Positions 23,600 through 32,902 of a stretch of 64,000 nt of DNA are shown here, in pieces. The stretch is from Glebionis coronaria. Lineage: Eukaryota > Streptophyta > Magnoliopsida > Asterales > Asteraceae. The notes under the pieces were generated by a model. That model was not told the origin of the DNA and made no database searches. It saw only the letters and a list, made by a program, of their open reading frames with translations. Within the stretch, counting starts at the first letter, position 1. The number at the start of each line of letters is the position of its first letter. Both the position numbers and the translations under genes were made by a program. The stretch lies in the NCBI GenBank assembly GCA_025667525.1, contig CM046881.1, forward strand, positions 28,965,580 through 29,029,579. Direction: 5' to 3'.

Positions 23600-26431
23600 A
23601 TGTCTGAAGCAATAACCACCTCCAATTCACCCTTACCAAACATCAGGATTCCCATGCTTGATGCAACCAACTTTGACTTATGGAAGTTCAACTTTGAACA
23701 ATATCTGGGGATCTATGATTACACACTCTGGGAGATTATTGAATATGGAAACTCATTCAATAAGGCTCAAAAGATTCAGGATGCCATTACTCAAAGATCA
23801 GCTGTTGAAGGATGTCCTGATGAAGATAAGAGAGAAAAACCTGGAGATGGTAGAGCTGTAGGTGCTGAAGATATTGCAAAGAAAAGGGTTGACATGAAAG
23901 CCCTAAATATTCTGAAAGTTTCTTTGGGACAAGAAAACCAGCACAAATATAGAGGCTATGAATCTGCTAAAGATATTTGGGAAGCACTTGAAGTTGCATA
24001 TGGTGGCAATGCAGACACTAAGGAAGAAAAGAAAAAGCAACTTCTGCATGACTATGTTGTCTTCAAAGCTCAACCCAATGAGAAACTGAGTAGTGTGAGA
24101 AGCAGATTGCTTGACATCACAAGCAAATTGTCCTTCATGGGGACACAAGTTGGTGATGTTGACACCAATGCTACCTTTCTTAAAAGTCTTGGTGAGGCAT
24201 GGAAGATTGAGGCAAGATCTATTCTTGCCAATAATACTTACAAGAGCTCCTCGTTTGATGACATCTACAACAAACTAAGACTACTTGAAGATGAAACTCT
24301 TTCAGCACATGGAAGCAAACCTAGCACCAGCAACATGGCCTTCTTCTCTCATAGTGAAGGTCAATTCAATCAGAAGGACTCTTTTATGCATCCAGTTACT
24401 GGATCATCATTTGTCAGCGCTGTAACAAGTCCTGTCAACGTCTCCTTTTCAAACGCTGACACATTCATGAATGACTCCCCAAGAGTTAAACCTGCTGGTT
24501 TGGATTTGGATACTGTGTGTGCTTACATTGCTTCTTTGCCCAATGGTTCAGTGATTACATATGAGGACCTTGAGCAGAAAAGTGATGAGCACTTGGAAGA
24601 GATGGACATCAAGTGGAACATGGCTCTTGCTAGTATAAGAGCAAATAGGTGGAATAGAAGGTTCAAGAAGAAGATGACCTTCAATGCTAAAGACACTACT
24701 GGATTTGATAAATCCAATGTTGAATGCTACAATTGTCATCGTATGGGACACTTCATGAGGGAATGCAGATCTCCTAGAAGATCTGATGCTGGTAAACCCT
24801 CAAGTCAGATTGTTAAAGCTCAGGATACCAAAGCCATGGTTGCAGTTCAAGGAATTGATGGTACAGGATGGGATTGGAGCTATCTGGCTAAGAATGCTGA
24901 AGAGGACAAAGCTTTGGTTGCTGATATTGAAGAAGAAGAGCATGTTGAATATGCTCTCATGGCACACTCCTCCTCTTCATCTGATAATGAGGTATATGAT
25001 GATGCTTTTTGTAGCAAAGGTTGTAGGTTAAACACGGATAGACTTAACAAAGAGGTGTTAAAACTAAAAGATGATATGAGCACTGAAAGGTGTAAATTGT
25101 CCAATTACCAACTAGCTCTTACTGAAACTGAGAAAACCGTTTCTGAATACAAGAAAATGGAATTTGATTTAAAAGATAAGATAAATATCTTAAAACATGA
25201 GCTAGAGGGTAGTATGGATATTAGAAATATCATGACAAAGGTCAATAGAGACCTACAGGCTAAGTTAGATGAGGTCATTAAGAATAAAGATAATGTTGAC
25301 CTCAAGATTCAAAGATTTGATAGAGCCACCCAAACCCTAGGAGACTGTGTAGCTAAACAAAGGGATCCTAAGGACATGACTGGGATTGGGATGAATGATT
25401 ACTCTCTGGTTCCACCACCAGCTGGTGACTTCTATGGTGTCCTTAGAAAGGATTTATCTTGGACAGGTATACCAGAATGCCAAGACGAGGAATTCATTCC
25501 TCCACCAAGAGTTGTCACTCCAGTGGAAGAGTATCAACAAAAACTGATTGACCTAAATGAGTGGAAGAAAGCTAACCCTACTTTATTTGTTAAAGGAGGT
25601 TTGCTATGTGAAAGTCCCAATGAATCACCACCCATTAAGGTTACTCACCCAGTCACTGGTAAAGCTGTTGACCTAGGCTCAAACACTGTTAGAAGACCTA
25701 CCATTAAATATGCAGAGATGTATAGGAATAATAGGTCACCCAAGAGCCAAGTTAACAATCATGGAACAGGTTTCTTCTCTTCTAGACCTAAGAGTGTGTC
25801 TAAGAAAGCCTGTTATACTTGTGGTAGCTTTTCACATTTGGCATACAAGTGTGTCAACGCTCCCAAAGCCAGCGCTGATATGAACAATTTCAGCGCTGAT
25901 AGGAAGAAAGTCAACGTTGTTAGAAAGTCAAACGTTGTCAGACCCAAACCTTGTGTGCAGCAAAGTCCACAAGTGAGTAGACCTGCCCCATTCTTTTCTA
26001 GATGGTCTAACACTCATGGACAAAGACCTTTTCAAAAGACAAACACCTGGTCAAATAGGCAATGGGTTCCTGTAGCAAACCCTAGGTTCAACGCTGACAA
26101 GGGTAATTTCAGCGTTGACAGGACAAAATCCAACGCTGACAGAAACGTGACCAGACCTAAATATTTGCAGCCACAAGGTAAGAGGTCTAAAGCTTCTTCA
26201 AGCTTAACATGGAGACCCAAGAAAGATCAAAACCCTAATGATAATGGAATTTCAATGACTTGCAATAGATTTAATTACATTTCAAAGGTCATTACAAAAC
26301 CTATTGGGGTTAACTGGGTTTTTCATCCTAAAAAGGATGAGAATGGGGTTGTTGTGAGAACTAAGTCTGTTCTTATTGAACAACCAGATGAATCTAAGTC
26401 TTCTGAGACTTGGGTTCCCAAAGAAAACTAA
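23600..26431 (+). CDS. gag: Gag polyprotein (copia/SIRE-like), 943 aa
   Basis: Structural protein expected to bind genomic RNA and form the virus-like particle. The ATG is the first downstream of the leader. Residues about 15-240 resemble the UBN2/retrotransposon gag domain of plant copia elements (LDATNFDLWKFNFEQYL near the start, AKDIWEALEVAYGG near 120). A CCHC zinc knuckle, CYNCHRMGHFMREC, starts at residue 376. A lysine/glutamate-rich coiled-coil stretch covers about 485-585. A second CCHC knuckle, CYTCGSFSHLAYKC, starts at residue 738. Three clusters of repeated (N/S)(A/V)D(K/R) codons come from the CGYTGACA motif. Residues about 900-925 look like a displaced piece of reverse transcriptase. 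The ORF stops at TAA 26429-26431 just before pol, which is in the -1 frame. It is otherwise intact. Confidence 0.93.
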   Translation: MSEAITTSNSPLPNIRIPMLDATNFDLWKFNFEQYLGIYDYTLWEIIEYGNSFNKAQKIQDAITQRSAVEGCPDEDKREKPGDGRAVGAEDIAKKRVDMKALNILKVSLGQENQHKYRGYESAKDIWEALEVAYGGNADTKEEKKKQLLHDYVVFKAQPNEKLSSVRSRLLDITSKLSFMGTQVGDVDTNATFLKSLGEAWKIEARSILANNTYKSSSFDDIYNKLRLLEDETLSAHGSKPSTSNMAFFSHSEGQFNQKDSFMHPVTGSSFVSAVTSPVNVSFSNADTFMNDSPRVKPAGLDLDTVCAYIASLPNGSVITYEDLEQKSDEHLEEMDIKWNMALASIRANRWNRRFKKKMTFNAKDTTGFDKSNVECYNCHRMGHFMRECRSPRRSDAGKPSSQIVKAQDTKAMVAVQGIDGTGWDWSYLAKNAEEDKALVADIEEEEHVEYALMAHSSSSSDNEVYDDAFCSKGCRLNTDRLNKEVLKLKDDMSTERCKLSNYQLALTETEKTVSEYKKMEFDLKDKINILKHELEGSMDIRNIMTKVNRDLQAKLDEVIKNKDNVDLKIQRFDRATQTLGDCVAKQRDPKDMTGIGMNDYSLVPPPAGDFYGVLRKDLSWTGIPECQDEEFIPPPRVVTPVEEYQQKLIDLNEWKKANPTLFVKGGLLCESPNESPPIKVTHPVTGKAVDLGSNTVRRPTIKYAEMYRNNRSPKSQVNNHGTGFFSSRPKSVSKKACYTCGSFSHLAYKCVNAPKASADMNNFSADRKKVNVVRKSNVVRPKPCVQQSPQVSRPAPFFSRWSNTHGQRPFQKTNTWSNRQWVPVANPRFNADKGNFSVDRTKSNADRNVTRPKYLQPQGKRSKASSSLTWRPKKDQNPNDNGISMTCNRFNYISKVITKPIGVNWVFHPKKDENGVVVRTKSVLIEQPDESKSSETWVPKEN
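24416..24461 (+). repeat. CGYTGACA motif cluster in gag (1)
   Basis: CG positions 24418, 24439 and 24454, spacing 21 and 15 bp. The first two units are degenerate (AGCGCTGTAAC, AACGTCTCC); the third, AACGCTGACA, is canonical. Confidence 0.7.
25856..25942 (+). repeat. CGYTGACA motif cluster in gag (2)
   Basis: CG positions 25858, 25873, 25894, 25915 and 25933, spacing 15, 21, 21 and 18 bp. It directly follows the second zinc knuckle. The last two units have the CGTTGTYA variant. Confidence 0.85.
26090..26142 (+). repeat. CGYTGACA motif cluster in gag (3)
   Basis: CG positions 26092, 26113 and 26134, exactly 21 bp apart. All three have the canonical core and encode NAD, SVD and NAD before a basic residue. 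Confidence 0.88.
26297..26383 (+). other. Reverse-transcriptase-like fragment inside the gag C-terminus
   Basis: Gag residues about 900-928, beginning KPIGVNWVF and continuing with KKDENGVVVR, match the conserved start of the copia reverse transcriptase domain. The genuine copy in this element is RPIGTRWVL with [10 protein letters not shown] near 28627-28700. The two copies differ clearly at DNA level, so this is not a recent internal duplication; it was probably captured from another copia element by template switching. It has no catalytic residues and is followed by the usual gag tail WVPKEN. Confidence 0.72.
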
Positions 26432-27495
26432 TTTTTTTTCTTTATGTACAGGGCATTCAAAAGCAGATCAATGATTATGGATATTGGGATAGTGGATGCT
26501 CAAGGCACATGACAGGAAAGGAAGACTATCTGACGAACTTCACTCCTATTAAAGATGGTGATAAGGTATACTTTGGAGGTGGCTTCAGCACCATTACAGG
26601 AAAAGGAACCCTTCTCACCAATAATCTACGTTTTGAGAACGTCTTCCTGGTAAAAGAACTTGATTATAATCTGTTTAGTGTATCACAAGTTTATGATAAC
26701 AAAAATAAGGTTCTTTTCACTGATACTGAGTGTTCGGTGTTAATCAAGGATTTTAAGATCCCTGATGAGAAGTATATTGAGTATAGAACACCTAGGCATA
26801 AGGACATATATAATGTGAATTTAAATGGGATTAAAGTGAATACAAATATGTCTTGTTTTTATGCTAAGGCCTCAGTAGATGAAAGTAATTTGTGGCACAG
26901 GAGACTAGGGCACATAAATTTTAAAAATATAAATAGACTTGTGAGGCTTGGTTTAGTTGATGGTTTGCCTGCGAAGGCCTTCCACAATGACCACTCTTGT
27001 GTTGTATGTCTTAAAGGCGAGCAGCACAAGGTCTCATTCAAGTCCAAGCAGGTGCATACTAGTTCCAGACCTCTTCATATGCTTCACATGGACCTCTTTG
27101 GTCCAACAAATATAGAGAGTTTGAATGGCAAGTCATATTGTTTTGTTGTAATTGATGACTTTTCTAGGTTCACTTGGACATTCTTTCTAGCTATGAAGAG
27201 TGACACGGCTGATGTTCTTATTGATTTTATCACTCAAATTGAGAAAAGGTCTGGCAATGAGGTTAAGATGCTTAGGAGTGATAATGGTGGAGAATTTAGG
27301 AACAAGAAGTTAGATGATTTTTGTGCCAGGAAGGGAATTACTAGGCAATTCAGTATTGCTAGAACCCCACAACAAAATGGGGTTGCTGAAAGGAAGAATA
27401 GAACCCTAATTGAAGCAGCCAGAACAATGTTGGCTGATGCTCACTTTCCTATAGCCTTTTGGGTTGAGGCTGTTAATACAGCATGCTATGTGTAA
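26407..27495 (+). pseudogene. pol: pol segment 1: aspartic protease and integrase core, ending at an in-frame stop
   Basis: This frame opens at 26407, after a TGA, and overlaps gag by 25 bases in the -1 frame. No canonical slippery heptamer is visible. The first ATG-like start is not obvious, so expression presumably needs frameshifting or an ancestral fusion. The protease active site is DSG at 26488-26496 (YWDSGCSRHMTG). The GAG-pre-integrase region and HHCC zinc site follow, with His at 26896 and 26911 and Cys at 26998 and 27007. The integrase catalytic triad is Asp 27091, Asp 27280 and Glu 27388, with 35 residues between the last two (DD35E). TAA at 27493-27495 falls in the highly conserved ACYV-NR stretch, where a glutamine codon is usual. 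The same frame continues directly downstream. Confidence 0.93.
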
Positions 27496-27990
27496 AATAG
27501 AGCATTGGTTAACAAAATTCAGAACAAAACACCTTATGAGTTACTTTGGGGAAGAAAACCTAATATTGGTTTTCTCAGACCTTTTGGATGTCATGTAGTA
27601 GTCTTAGATACTAGTGATGCCTTAGGTAAATTTAGTGCAAAAGGTGATGAAGGTTACTTCATGGGGTATTCAGTGCAGAGCAAGGGTTATAGGGTTTATC
27701 TTAAAGAGGACAAACGTATAATTAAGAGAGTACATGTTAGGTTCTTAGAGAATAAACCTAGTGATCCTGAGAGTGGTCCAAATTGGTTGTTTGATTTGGA
27801 ACCCTTATCTAGAACTTTAAATTATAAGCCTGTCACTAATCCAGACATTGTGAAGGTAACTTCAAATGTTGTGGAGGAACAAGTTGTTAATGTTTCAGGT
27901 ACTCAGGTTAATGAGAAGGTTGGGTCACAAGCAGAAAAGGCATCTCCTACATTTGAATATGTCACAATTCCCATTTGGACAGATGCTTTT

Positions 27991-28008
27991 GCTGCTGCTG
28001 CTGCTGCT
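27991..28008 (+). repeat. (GCT)6 microsatellite encoding six alanines
   Basis: Six in-frame GCT codons in the variable pol linker between integrase and reverse transcriptase. A triplet array keeps the frame if its length changes. Confidence 0.9.
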
Positions 28009-28065
28009 GGACAAGATAATGGTGGTCTCCAAATACCACCAGATACAAACATGCATGGTTCTTCA

Positions 28066-28176
28066 GGCGCTGACAAAGGTAAATCTAGCGCTGACAAGAC
28101 CAATTCAGACGTTGACAACAACATTTCAAGCGTTGTTAGCCCAGACGCTGACAAGCAAGATTCAAACGTTGACAAC
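28066..28176 (+). repeat. CGYTGACA motif cluster in the pol linker
   Basis: CG positions 28068, 28089, 28110, 28131, 28146 and 28167, spacing 21, 21, 21, 15 and 21 bp. The last four intervals (21, 21, 15, 21) are the same series as in the LTR. The unit at 28131 is the CGTTGTTA variant. Encoded units are GAD, SAD, DVD, SVV, DAD and NVD. Confidence 0.92.
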
Positions 28177-28929
28177 ACTTATGGGAATATTTTCTCTTCC
28201 AGTTTTGAACAAGGTGGACCTTCCAATGTTCATGAAGAGATTCCTGTTGCTCAAAGAGAGTCTGATGAAGAAGATATTGGCAACATGGAGCATGAGGTTG
28301 AGGACACCAGACTTTTTGAAGGAGGGGTTCTCACCTCCACAATGAAGAATCACCCCACATCTCAGATCATTGGTGATATTATGACTCCAGTTCAGACCAG
28401 AAGATCTCACCAAGGTCTTGGTGGGTTTATTGCCAATATACACAAGAAGGTTGATACCCCTCTTGTGCAAGCATGTTTGTTTGCAAGTTTTCTGTCACAA
28501 GAAGAACCCAAGAAAATATTTGATGCTCTCAAAGAGCCAAGTTGGGTGGAAGCAATGCAGGATGAGCTTCACCAATTTGCAATTCAGGATGTTTGGGAGC
28601 TGGTTAATTGTCCTAGATATGTCAGACCTATAGGGACAAGATGGGTTCTCAGGAACAAAAGAGATGAAAAAGGTATTGTGGTCAGAAACAAGGCAAGGTT
28701 AGTGGCTCAAGGTTATACACAAGAGGAGGGGATAGACTATGAGGAGGTCTTTGCACCAGTTGCAAGGATTGAAGCCATTAGGATTTTTCTAGCCTATGCA
28801 TCTTGCATGGGCTTCACAGTCTATCAAATGGATGTCAAAAGTGCATTCTTGTATGGCATCATTGTTGAGGAAGTTTATGTCATGGAACCTCCTGGTTTTG
28901 AGGATCCAGAGCATCCAGATAAAGTGTAG

Positions 28930-30033
28930 AGAGTCAAAAAGGCTATGTATGGCCTTCATCAAGCCCCTAGAGTATGGTATGGTACTCTGTCTACCTATTT
29001 GGTGGACAATGGATTCAAGAGGGGCACCATAGATCAGACACTATTTACAAAGAAGAAAGGCAAAGATGTGTTGCTTGTGCGGGTCTATGTTGATGATATC
29101 ATTTTTGGGTCTACTGATCCAAAGATGAGTGAGGATTTCTCCAAGCTTATGACAGACAAATTCAAGATGAGTGCTATGGGGGAGATGAACTTCTTTCTTG
29201 GTTTACAAGTTCAGCAGAAAGAAGATGGTATCTTAATCTCCCAGGACAAATATGTTGCTGAAATCTTGAAGAAGTTTGGCTTTTCTCCACATGAAAAGAG
29301 GGCTACTACTCCTATGGATAGAGAACACCCTTGGGGAAAGATTGGAGATAGGAAAGATGTTGATGTCAGGCATTATAGATCCATGATTGGATCCTTGATG
29401 TATCTTACTGCTTCCAGACCTGATATCATGTTTGCTGTGTGTGCTTGTGCACGCCATCAAGTGACTCCCAAAGAATGTCACCTTTATGCTGTGAAAAGGA
29501 TCTTTAGGTACCTAAGATGCTTTCCCAGTCTTGGTTTGTGGTACCCAAAGGATTCACCATTAGAGCTGATTGCATATTCAGATATTGATTATGGAGGTGA
29601 TAAGTTTGATAGGAAATCCACAACTGGTGGATGTCAATTTCTTGGGAGCAGATTAATATCTTGGCAATGCAAGAAACAAACAGTGGTGGCTAACTCTACA
29701 ACTGAAGCAGAGTATGTGGCTGCAGCAGCATGTTGTGGTCAAGTGTTGTGGATTCAGAACCAGCTGTTGGACTATGGGTATAATTTCATGCATACTAAGA
29801 TATTTGTTGACAATAATAGTACTTTATGCATCATTAAGAATCCTGTACATCATTCTAAAACTAAACACATAGAAATTAGACACCATTTTATAAGAGATTG
29901 CTTTGAGAAAGGTTTAATACAACCAGATAGGGTTGACACTGAGGAAAATGTGTCAGATTTATTAACTAAACCTTTTGATACTGGAAGATTTCAATACTTG
30001 GTAACAAGTATTGGAATGGTCAATCTCTCTTAA
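28930..30033 (+). pseudogene. pol: pol segment 3: reverse transcriptase palm and RNase H
   Basis: Same frame as segments 1 and 2; the first ATG is at 28945. KAMYGLHQAPRVWY is followed by the catalytic YVDD at 29086-29097. RNase H follows: Asp in AYSDIDYGG (29581), the TTEAEY glutamates (near 29704), Asp in FVDNNSTLC (29809) and Asp in RHHFIRD (29896). The segment ends in TAA at 30031-30033 with the usual copia tail (DLLTKPF then a short hydrophobic end). All catalytic residues are present, so the two stop codons are the only visible defects. Reverse transcriptase copies element RNA; RNase H removes the template strand and creates the plus-strand primer at the PPT. Confidence 0.94.
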
Positions 30034-30130
30034 TATGTGTTTTGGATTCTTTTTGTAAAAGTATGTACAGGATGATGCATTATTATTATTGGTCTTATTG
30101 ATGATTTAGATTTTCCACTATATTTTTCTA

Positions 30131-30250
30131 ACACTGACAAAGGTTGTTTGAACACTGATAAGTGTTTTTGCAACGTTGTCAGCAATATAATTGTCTAACG
30201 CTGACAAAGCTTCCTTCAACGCTGTTGTGTGTTATCGGGGCGTTGTCAGC
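30131..30250 (+). repeat. CGYTGACA motif cluster in spacer (1)
   Basis: Core positions 30132 and 30153 (both decayed to CACTGA), 30174, 30199, 30220 and 30241. Spacing is 21, 21, 25, 21 and 21 bp. Three of the units have the CGTTGTCA or CGCTGTTG variant. This is outside any gene, yet keeps the phasing seen in coding clusters. Confidence 0.87.
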
Positions 30251-30454
30251 AACAATGTTAGTTTTGTGGTTTTCAATCTAAATGTGCAGATGGTGTTAGC
30301 AGTATACCATTGGATACAGAGTTGCTTATGGATCAATGGAGTAGCATTTGGACAAGTTTTTATTTATGGATGATGGTTGGAATGTTTCATTCCTATCTTG
30401 ACATAAATTTTTATGTTCATGCATGATTTTAGCAAACTTTTTGTATCATAGTTT

Positions 30455-30463
30455 AAGGGGAGG
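30455..30463 (+). promoter_or_regulatory. Internal PPT-like purine tract
   Basis: GTTTAAGGGGAGG here closely resembles GTTTAGGGGAGGA at the 3' LTR boundary (34399-34411). It lies about 420 bp after the pol stop, where a copia element without an additional ORF would have its PPT. Multiplied PPTs are a published feature of Sireviruses. It could be a secondary plus-strand primer or a relic of an older 3' end. Confidence 0.6.
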
Positions 30464-30891
30464 TTTTAGGAACCTTTAGGATGTTTGGGTATCCATATGA
30501 TACTCTTATCACAATTCTAGATTGTGTCCACAGGTGAGTATGGGTTAGTTTTACTAAACCATGAGGCACTGTAGCGTGCATAGTATATCAACTTTGCATG
30601 CTGCCAAGACATTTTTGGCCTAGAATTGGTTGTGGTCTGTTGGGAGACTTGGGAATGGTTTTGATATGGGATTTACCTGGGAGTAACAAGGATTTTATAA
30701 GGTAACTTTGTTGTTAAGAGTTTTGGTTAGCAAGGGACACTAGAGGACTGTTATGTCTATCTTGCTTATGCAAGTGTGCATAACTGGACAGTGCTTGCCG
30801 CTCTATAATAATTATCAGCTTTTGGTTATCTTCTCTAGGATAAATTACTTGTTAAGGTCATTTTTCACTTTTTAAAACAATTTTATTTTTG

Positions 30892-30990
30892 GACGCTGAC
30901 AAGATTTTTCAAAGCGTTGTTGAGACCAAATTGGACGCTGACATGGCTTTAGGCGAACGTTGACAAGATTATAGCCGTTGGGCGTTGATA
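30892..30990 (+). repeat. CGYTGACA motif cluster in spacer (2)
   Basis: CG positions 30894, 30915, 30936, 30958 and 30983, with a weak unit at 30976. The first three are 21 bp apart, then 22 and 25. Units include GGACGCTGACA twice, GAACGTTGACA and AGCGTTGTTG. Confidence 0.85.
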
Positions 30991-31159
30991 GGTTATTTTT
31001 GACCATTGACACTCAATGGGACCTACCCAGTTGTTACTTTTTGACATATTTTCAAGCCGTAATTTTAGGAGTTGTTACTTTCATTAAATGCATGAGATAA
31101 CTTATAACTTTTTCAATATTTTCATGATTAGTTTTTGAAAATTTTTTCCTATTTTTGGG

Positions 31160-31192
31160 CCAATCACATGCATTCTTTATCTCCTATAAATT
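31160..31192 (+). promoter_or_regulatory. Possible internal promoter of the additional ORF (CCAAT and TATA boxes)
   Basis: CCAAT at 31160-31164 and TATAAATT at 31185-31192, about 100 bp upstream of the ATG at 31289. Between them and the ATG lies a C/T-rich, ATG-free leader like those of plant genes. This suggests a separate short mRNA. A+T-rich DNA yields TATA by chance, so confidence is moderate. Confidence 0.5.
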
Positions 31193-32176
31193 TGGCTCCT
31201 ATTTTTAAACAGGGTATCTATAATTCTTGTCTAACACTTTTCTCTTATCAACTTCATCTTCTACACTTCAAATTAACAGCTTTCATCAATGGCACCAAAG
31301 TTTAACTCAGCAGAATTGGATTTGGGGTTCAAGTCTCAACACAACATGATTGCTTATCTTGTTGCTGATAATGATTTGTTTCCTCAATACACACAAATGG
31401 TGGCGTATTTGAACGCATCCCCATTAAGGTATGCTCTTTCTCATGCACCACTCATTCCAGTCACACACATTAAGCAGTTTTGGAACACTGTCAGTTCCTC
31501 AACAGTTAATGGAGTGACCACATTAACTTCTATTGTTCATGGGAGGTCTTGGGTGGTTACTGAGGCCTTGGTACGCCAGGCCTTGCATCTTGATGATGCT
31601 GATGGTGTAGCCATTCTTCCCATAAATGAAATAGAACAAGGGCTTAGGGCTTTGGGATATCCTTTTCCTGATGAAGGTACTCTAAACAAGTATCATAAGC
31701 AGGAATTTCCCCCAGCCTGGAAGTACCTCATCCACATCCTTCTTCAATGTTTGAGTCCCAAATGTACTGCACACAATGAGATCAATAGATCCATTGCCAG
31801 TGCTATTGTGTGCATTGCAACAGGGCAAAAATATAACTATTCTAAAATGATTTTTGAAGGGATGTGTAAAAACAAGGGGACAAAAATGACTTTAGCTTAT
31901 CCTCGTTTTCTGCAAATGATTTTTGATGATCAAGGTTATTGCTCAAGGAATCACAATGATTTTTATAAGATCCTTGAACAAAAGAAAGCTATTTTTACAA
32001 AGATGAATTCACCACCTCATAGAGACTTACCTTTAACCCCAGCCATGCTTGCTGTTATTACAGCAGCACAACCCCAACCAGATCCCCAACCTCAAATTGA
32101 TCCTCAACCACAACTTGAACCCATTCTTGAACCTTTACCCTCACCTGAACAAATGCAACTTGACCAAGAACCCTTT

Positions 32177-32230
32177 GACGCTGACACATCAAATGTTGGC
32201 GTTGATGTGCCTATTTCCAACGCTGACACA
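32177..32230 (+). repeat. CGYTGACA motif cluster in the additional ORF (1)
   Basis: CG positions 32179, 32200 and 32221, exactly 21 bp apart. Outer units are GACGCTGACA and AACGCTGACA; the middle one, GGCGTTGATG, is degenerate. Confidence 0.87.
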
Positions 32231-32902
32231 CAACCTTCACAATCCCAAACACCCCATACCCAACCCACATCTACACATTCTTCCACACCATCTTCCACAC
32301 CACCTGAATATAGGTTGATAAAACGCCAAAGGACTACTGGAGTGTTCTCCTCTAGTGGTCCTAGCCATGAAGCAGAGAGAACCACCACCACAAGTGTGGC
32401 TGGTGACCTGGATGAGGCTGGGACTATTGGTTCTGGCTTAGATGCTGGCCAAGGCAGTCCCACCATCATTAAGTTCTCATCCTTGCCCAATGAACCTGAC
32501 TTGGGAGGTCAAATCCCCATTTCAGAAGAGGGCAGTCTGGAACCAATGACTCTTTTGGAATTGACGGCAGTCTACATTAGCTTGCAAAAGCAAAATGCAG
32601 ACTTAGTACAAATTGTCAGCTCTCAAGGCCTTGAACTCAAGCAATTGAGGGAGAGGATTGTTGTTTTGGAGAGTGATCATGCTAGGAGGGGTATGGAGGA
32701 GTCTTCCAAAGGGGAGGAAGATCAAAGAAATCTGAGTGATAAGGGCAGCCAAGATGGTCAATCAATGGATGTTGCTGAAGCTCTTACAACCTTGAAGGAA
32801 CAAACAGGTTTTGATACCTCCTTAATCTCTCCAACCAATCTAAATTTATCATTTACAGCTATGTTGAGAGAGGTTACACAAGGGGCTGAGAGAAAATATT
32901 TG

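Larger units (their letters stand above)
27496..28929 (+). pseudogene. pol: pol segment 2: integrase tail, linker and N-terminal reverse transcriptase
   Basis: Continues the frame of segment 1 across one stop codon. [20 protein letters not shown] and GYFMGYS are typical of the copia integrase C-terminal part. A variable linker follows, with an alanine run and a CGYTGACA cluster. The reverse transcriptase begins near 28500 ([12 protein letters not shown]), then [33 protein letters not shown], and MDVKSAFL with the first catalytic Asp at 28831. The segment ends at TAG 28927-28929, just before the conserved KAMYGLHQAPRVWY block; an aromatic residue is usual at the stop position. There is no frameshift in this segment. 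Confidence 0.93.
30034..31288 (+). other. Noncoding spacer between pol and the additional ORF
   Basis: About 1.25 kb with no credible gene; the one short open frame, 30191-30373, starts without ATG. It holds two phased CGYTGACA clusters (30131-30250 and 30892-30990), a PPT-like purine tract (30455-30463), a consensus 5' splice donor CAG|GTGAGTA at 30533/30534 and, near the end, CCAAT and TATA boxes followed by a C/T-rich leader and a possible acceptor AAACAG|GG at 31212/31213. The rest is A+T-rich and unremarkable. Confidence 0.8.

Noticed and set aside
26421..26431. Canonical -1 frameshift heptamer at the gag end
   Set aside because: CCCAAAG and neighbouring A-runs are not in the frame needed for X XXY YYZ slippage, and the T-run lies after the gag stop.
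28162..28470. Reverse-strand ORF of about 100 codons, and other antisense ORFs in gag, pol and the additional ORF
   Set aside because: They mirror real coding frames, mostly begin at non-ATG codons and have no recognisable domains.
30191..30373. Small 60-codon ORF between pol and the additional ORF
   Set aside because: It starts at TTG, has no protein-like composition, and its N-terminal part is just the CGYTGACA units of the spacer cluster.
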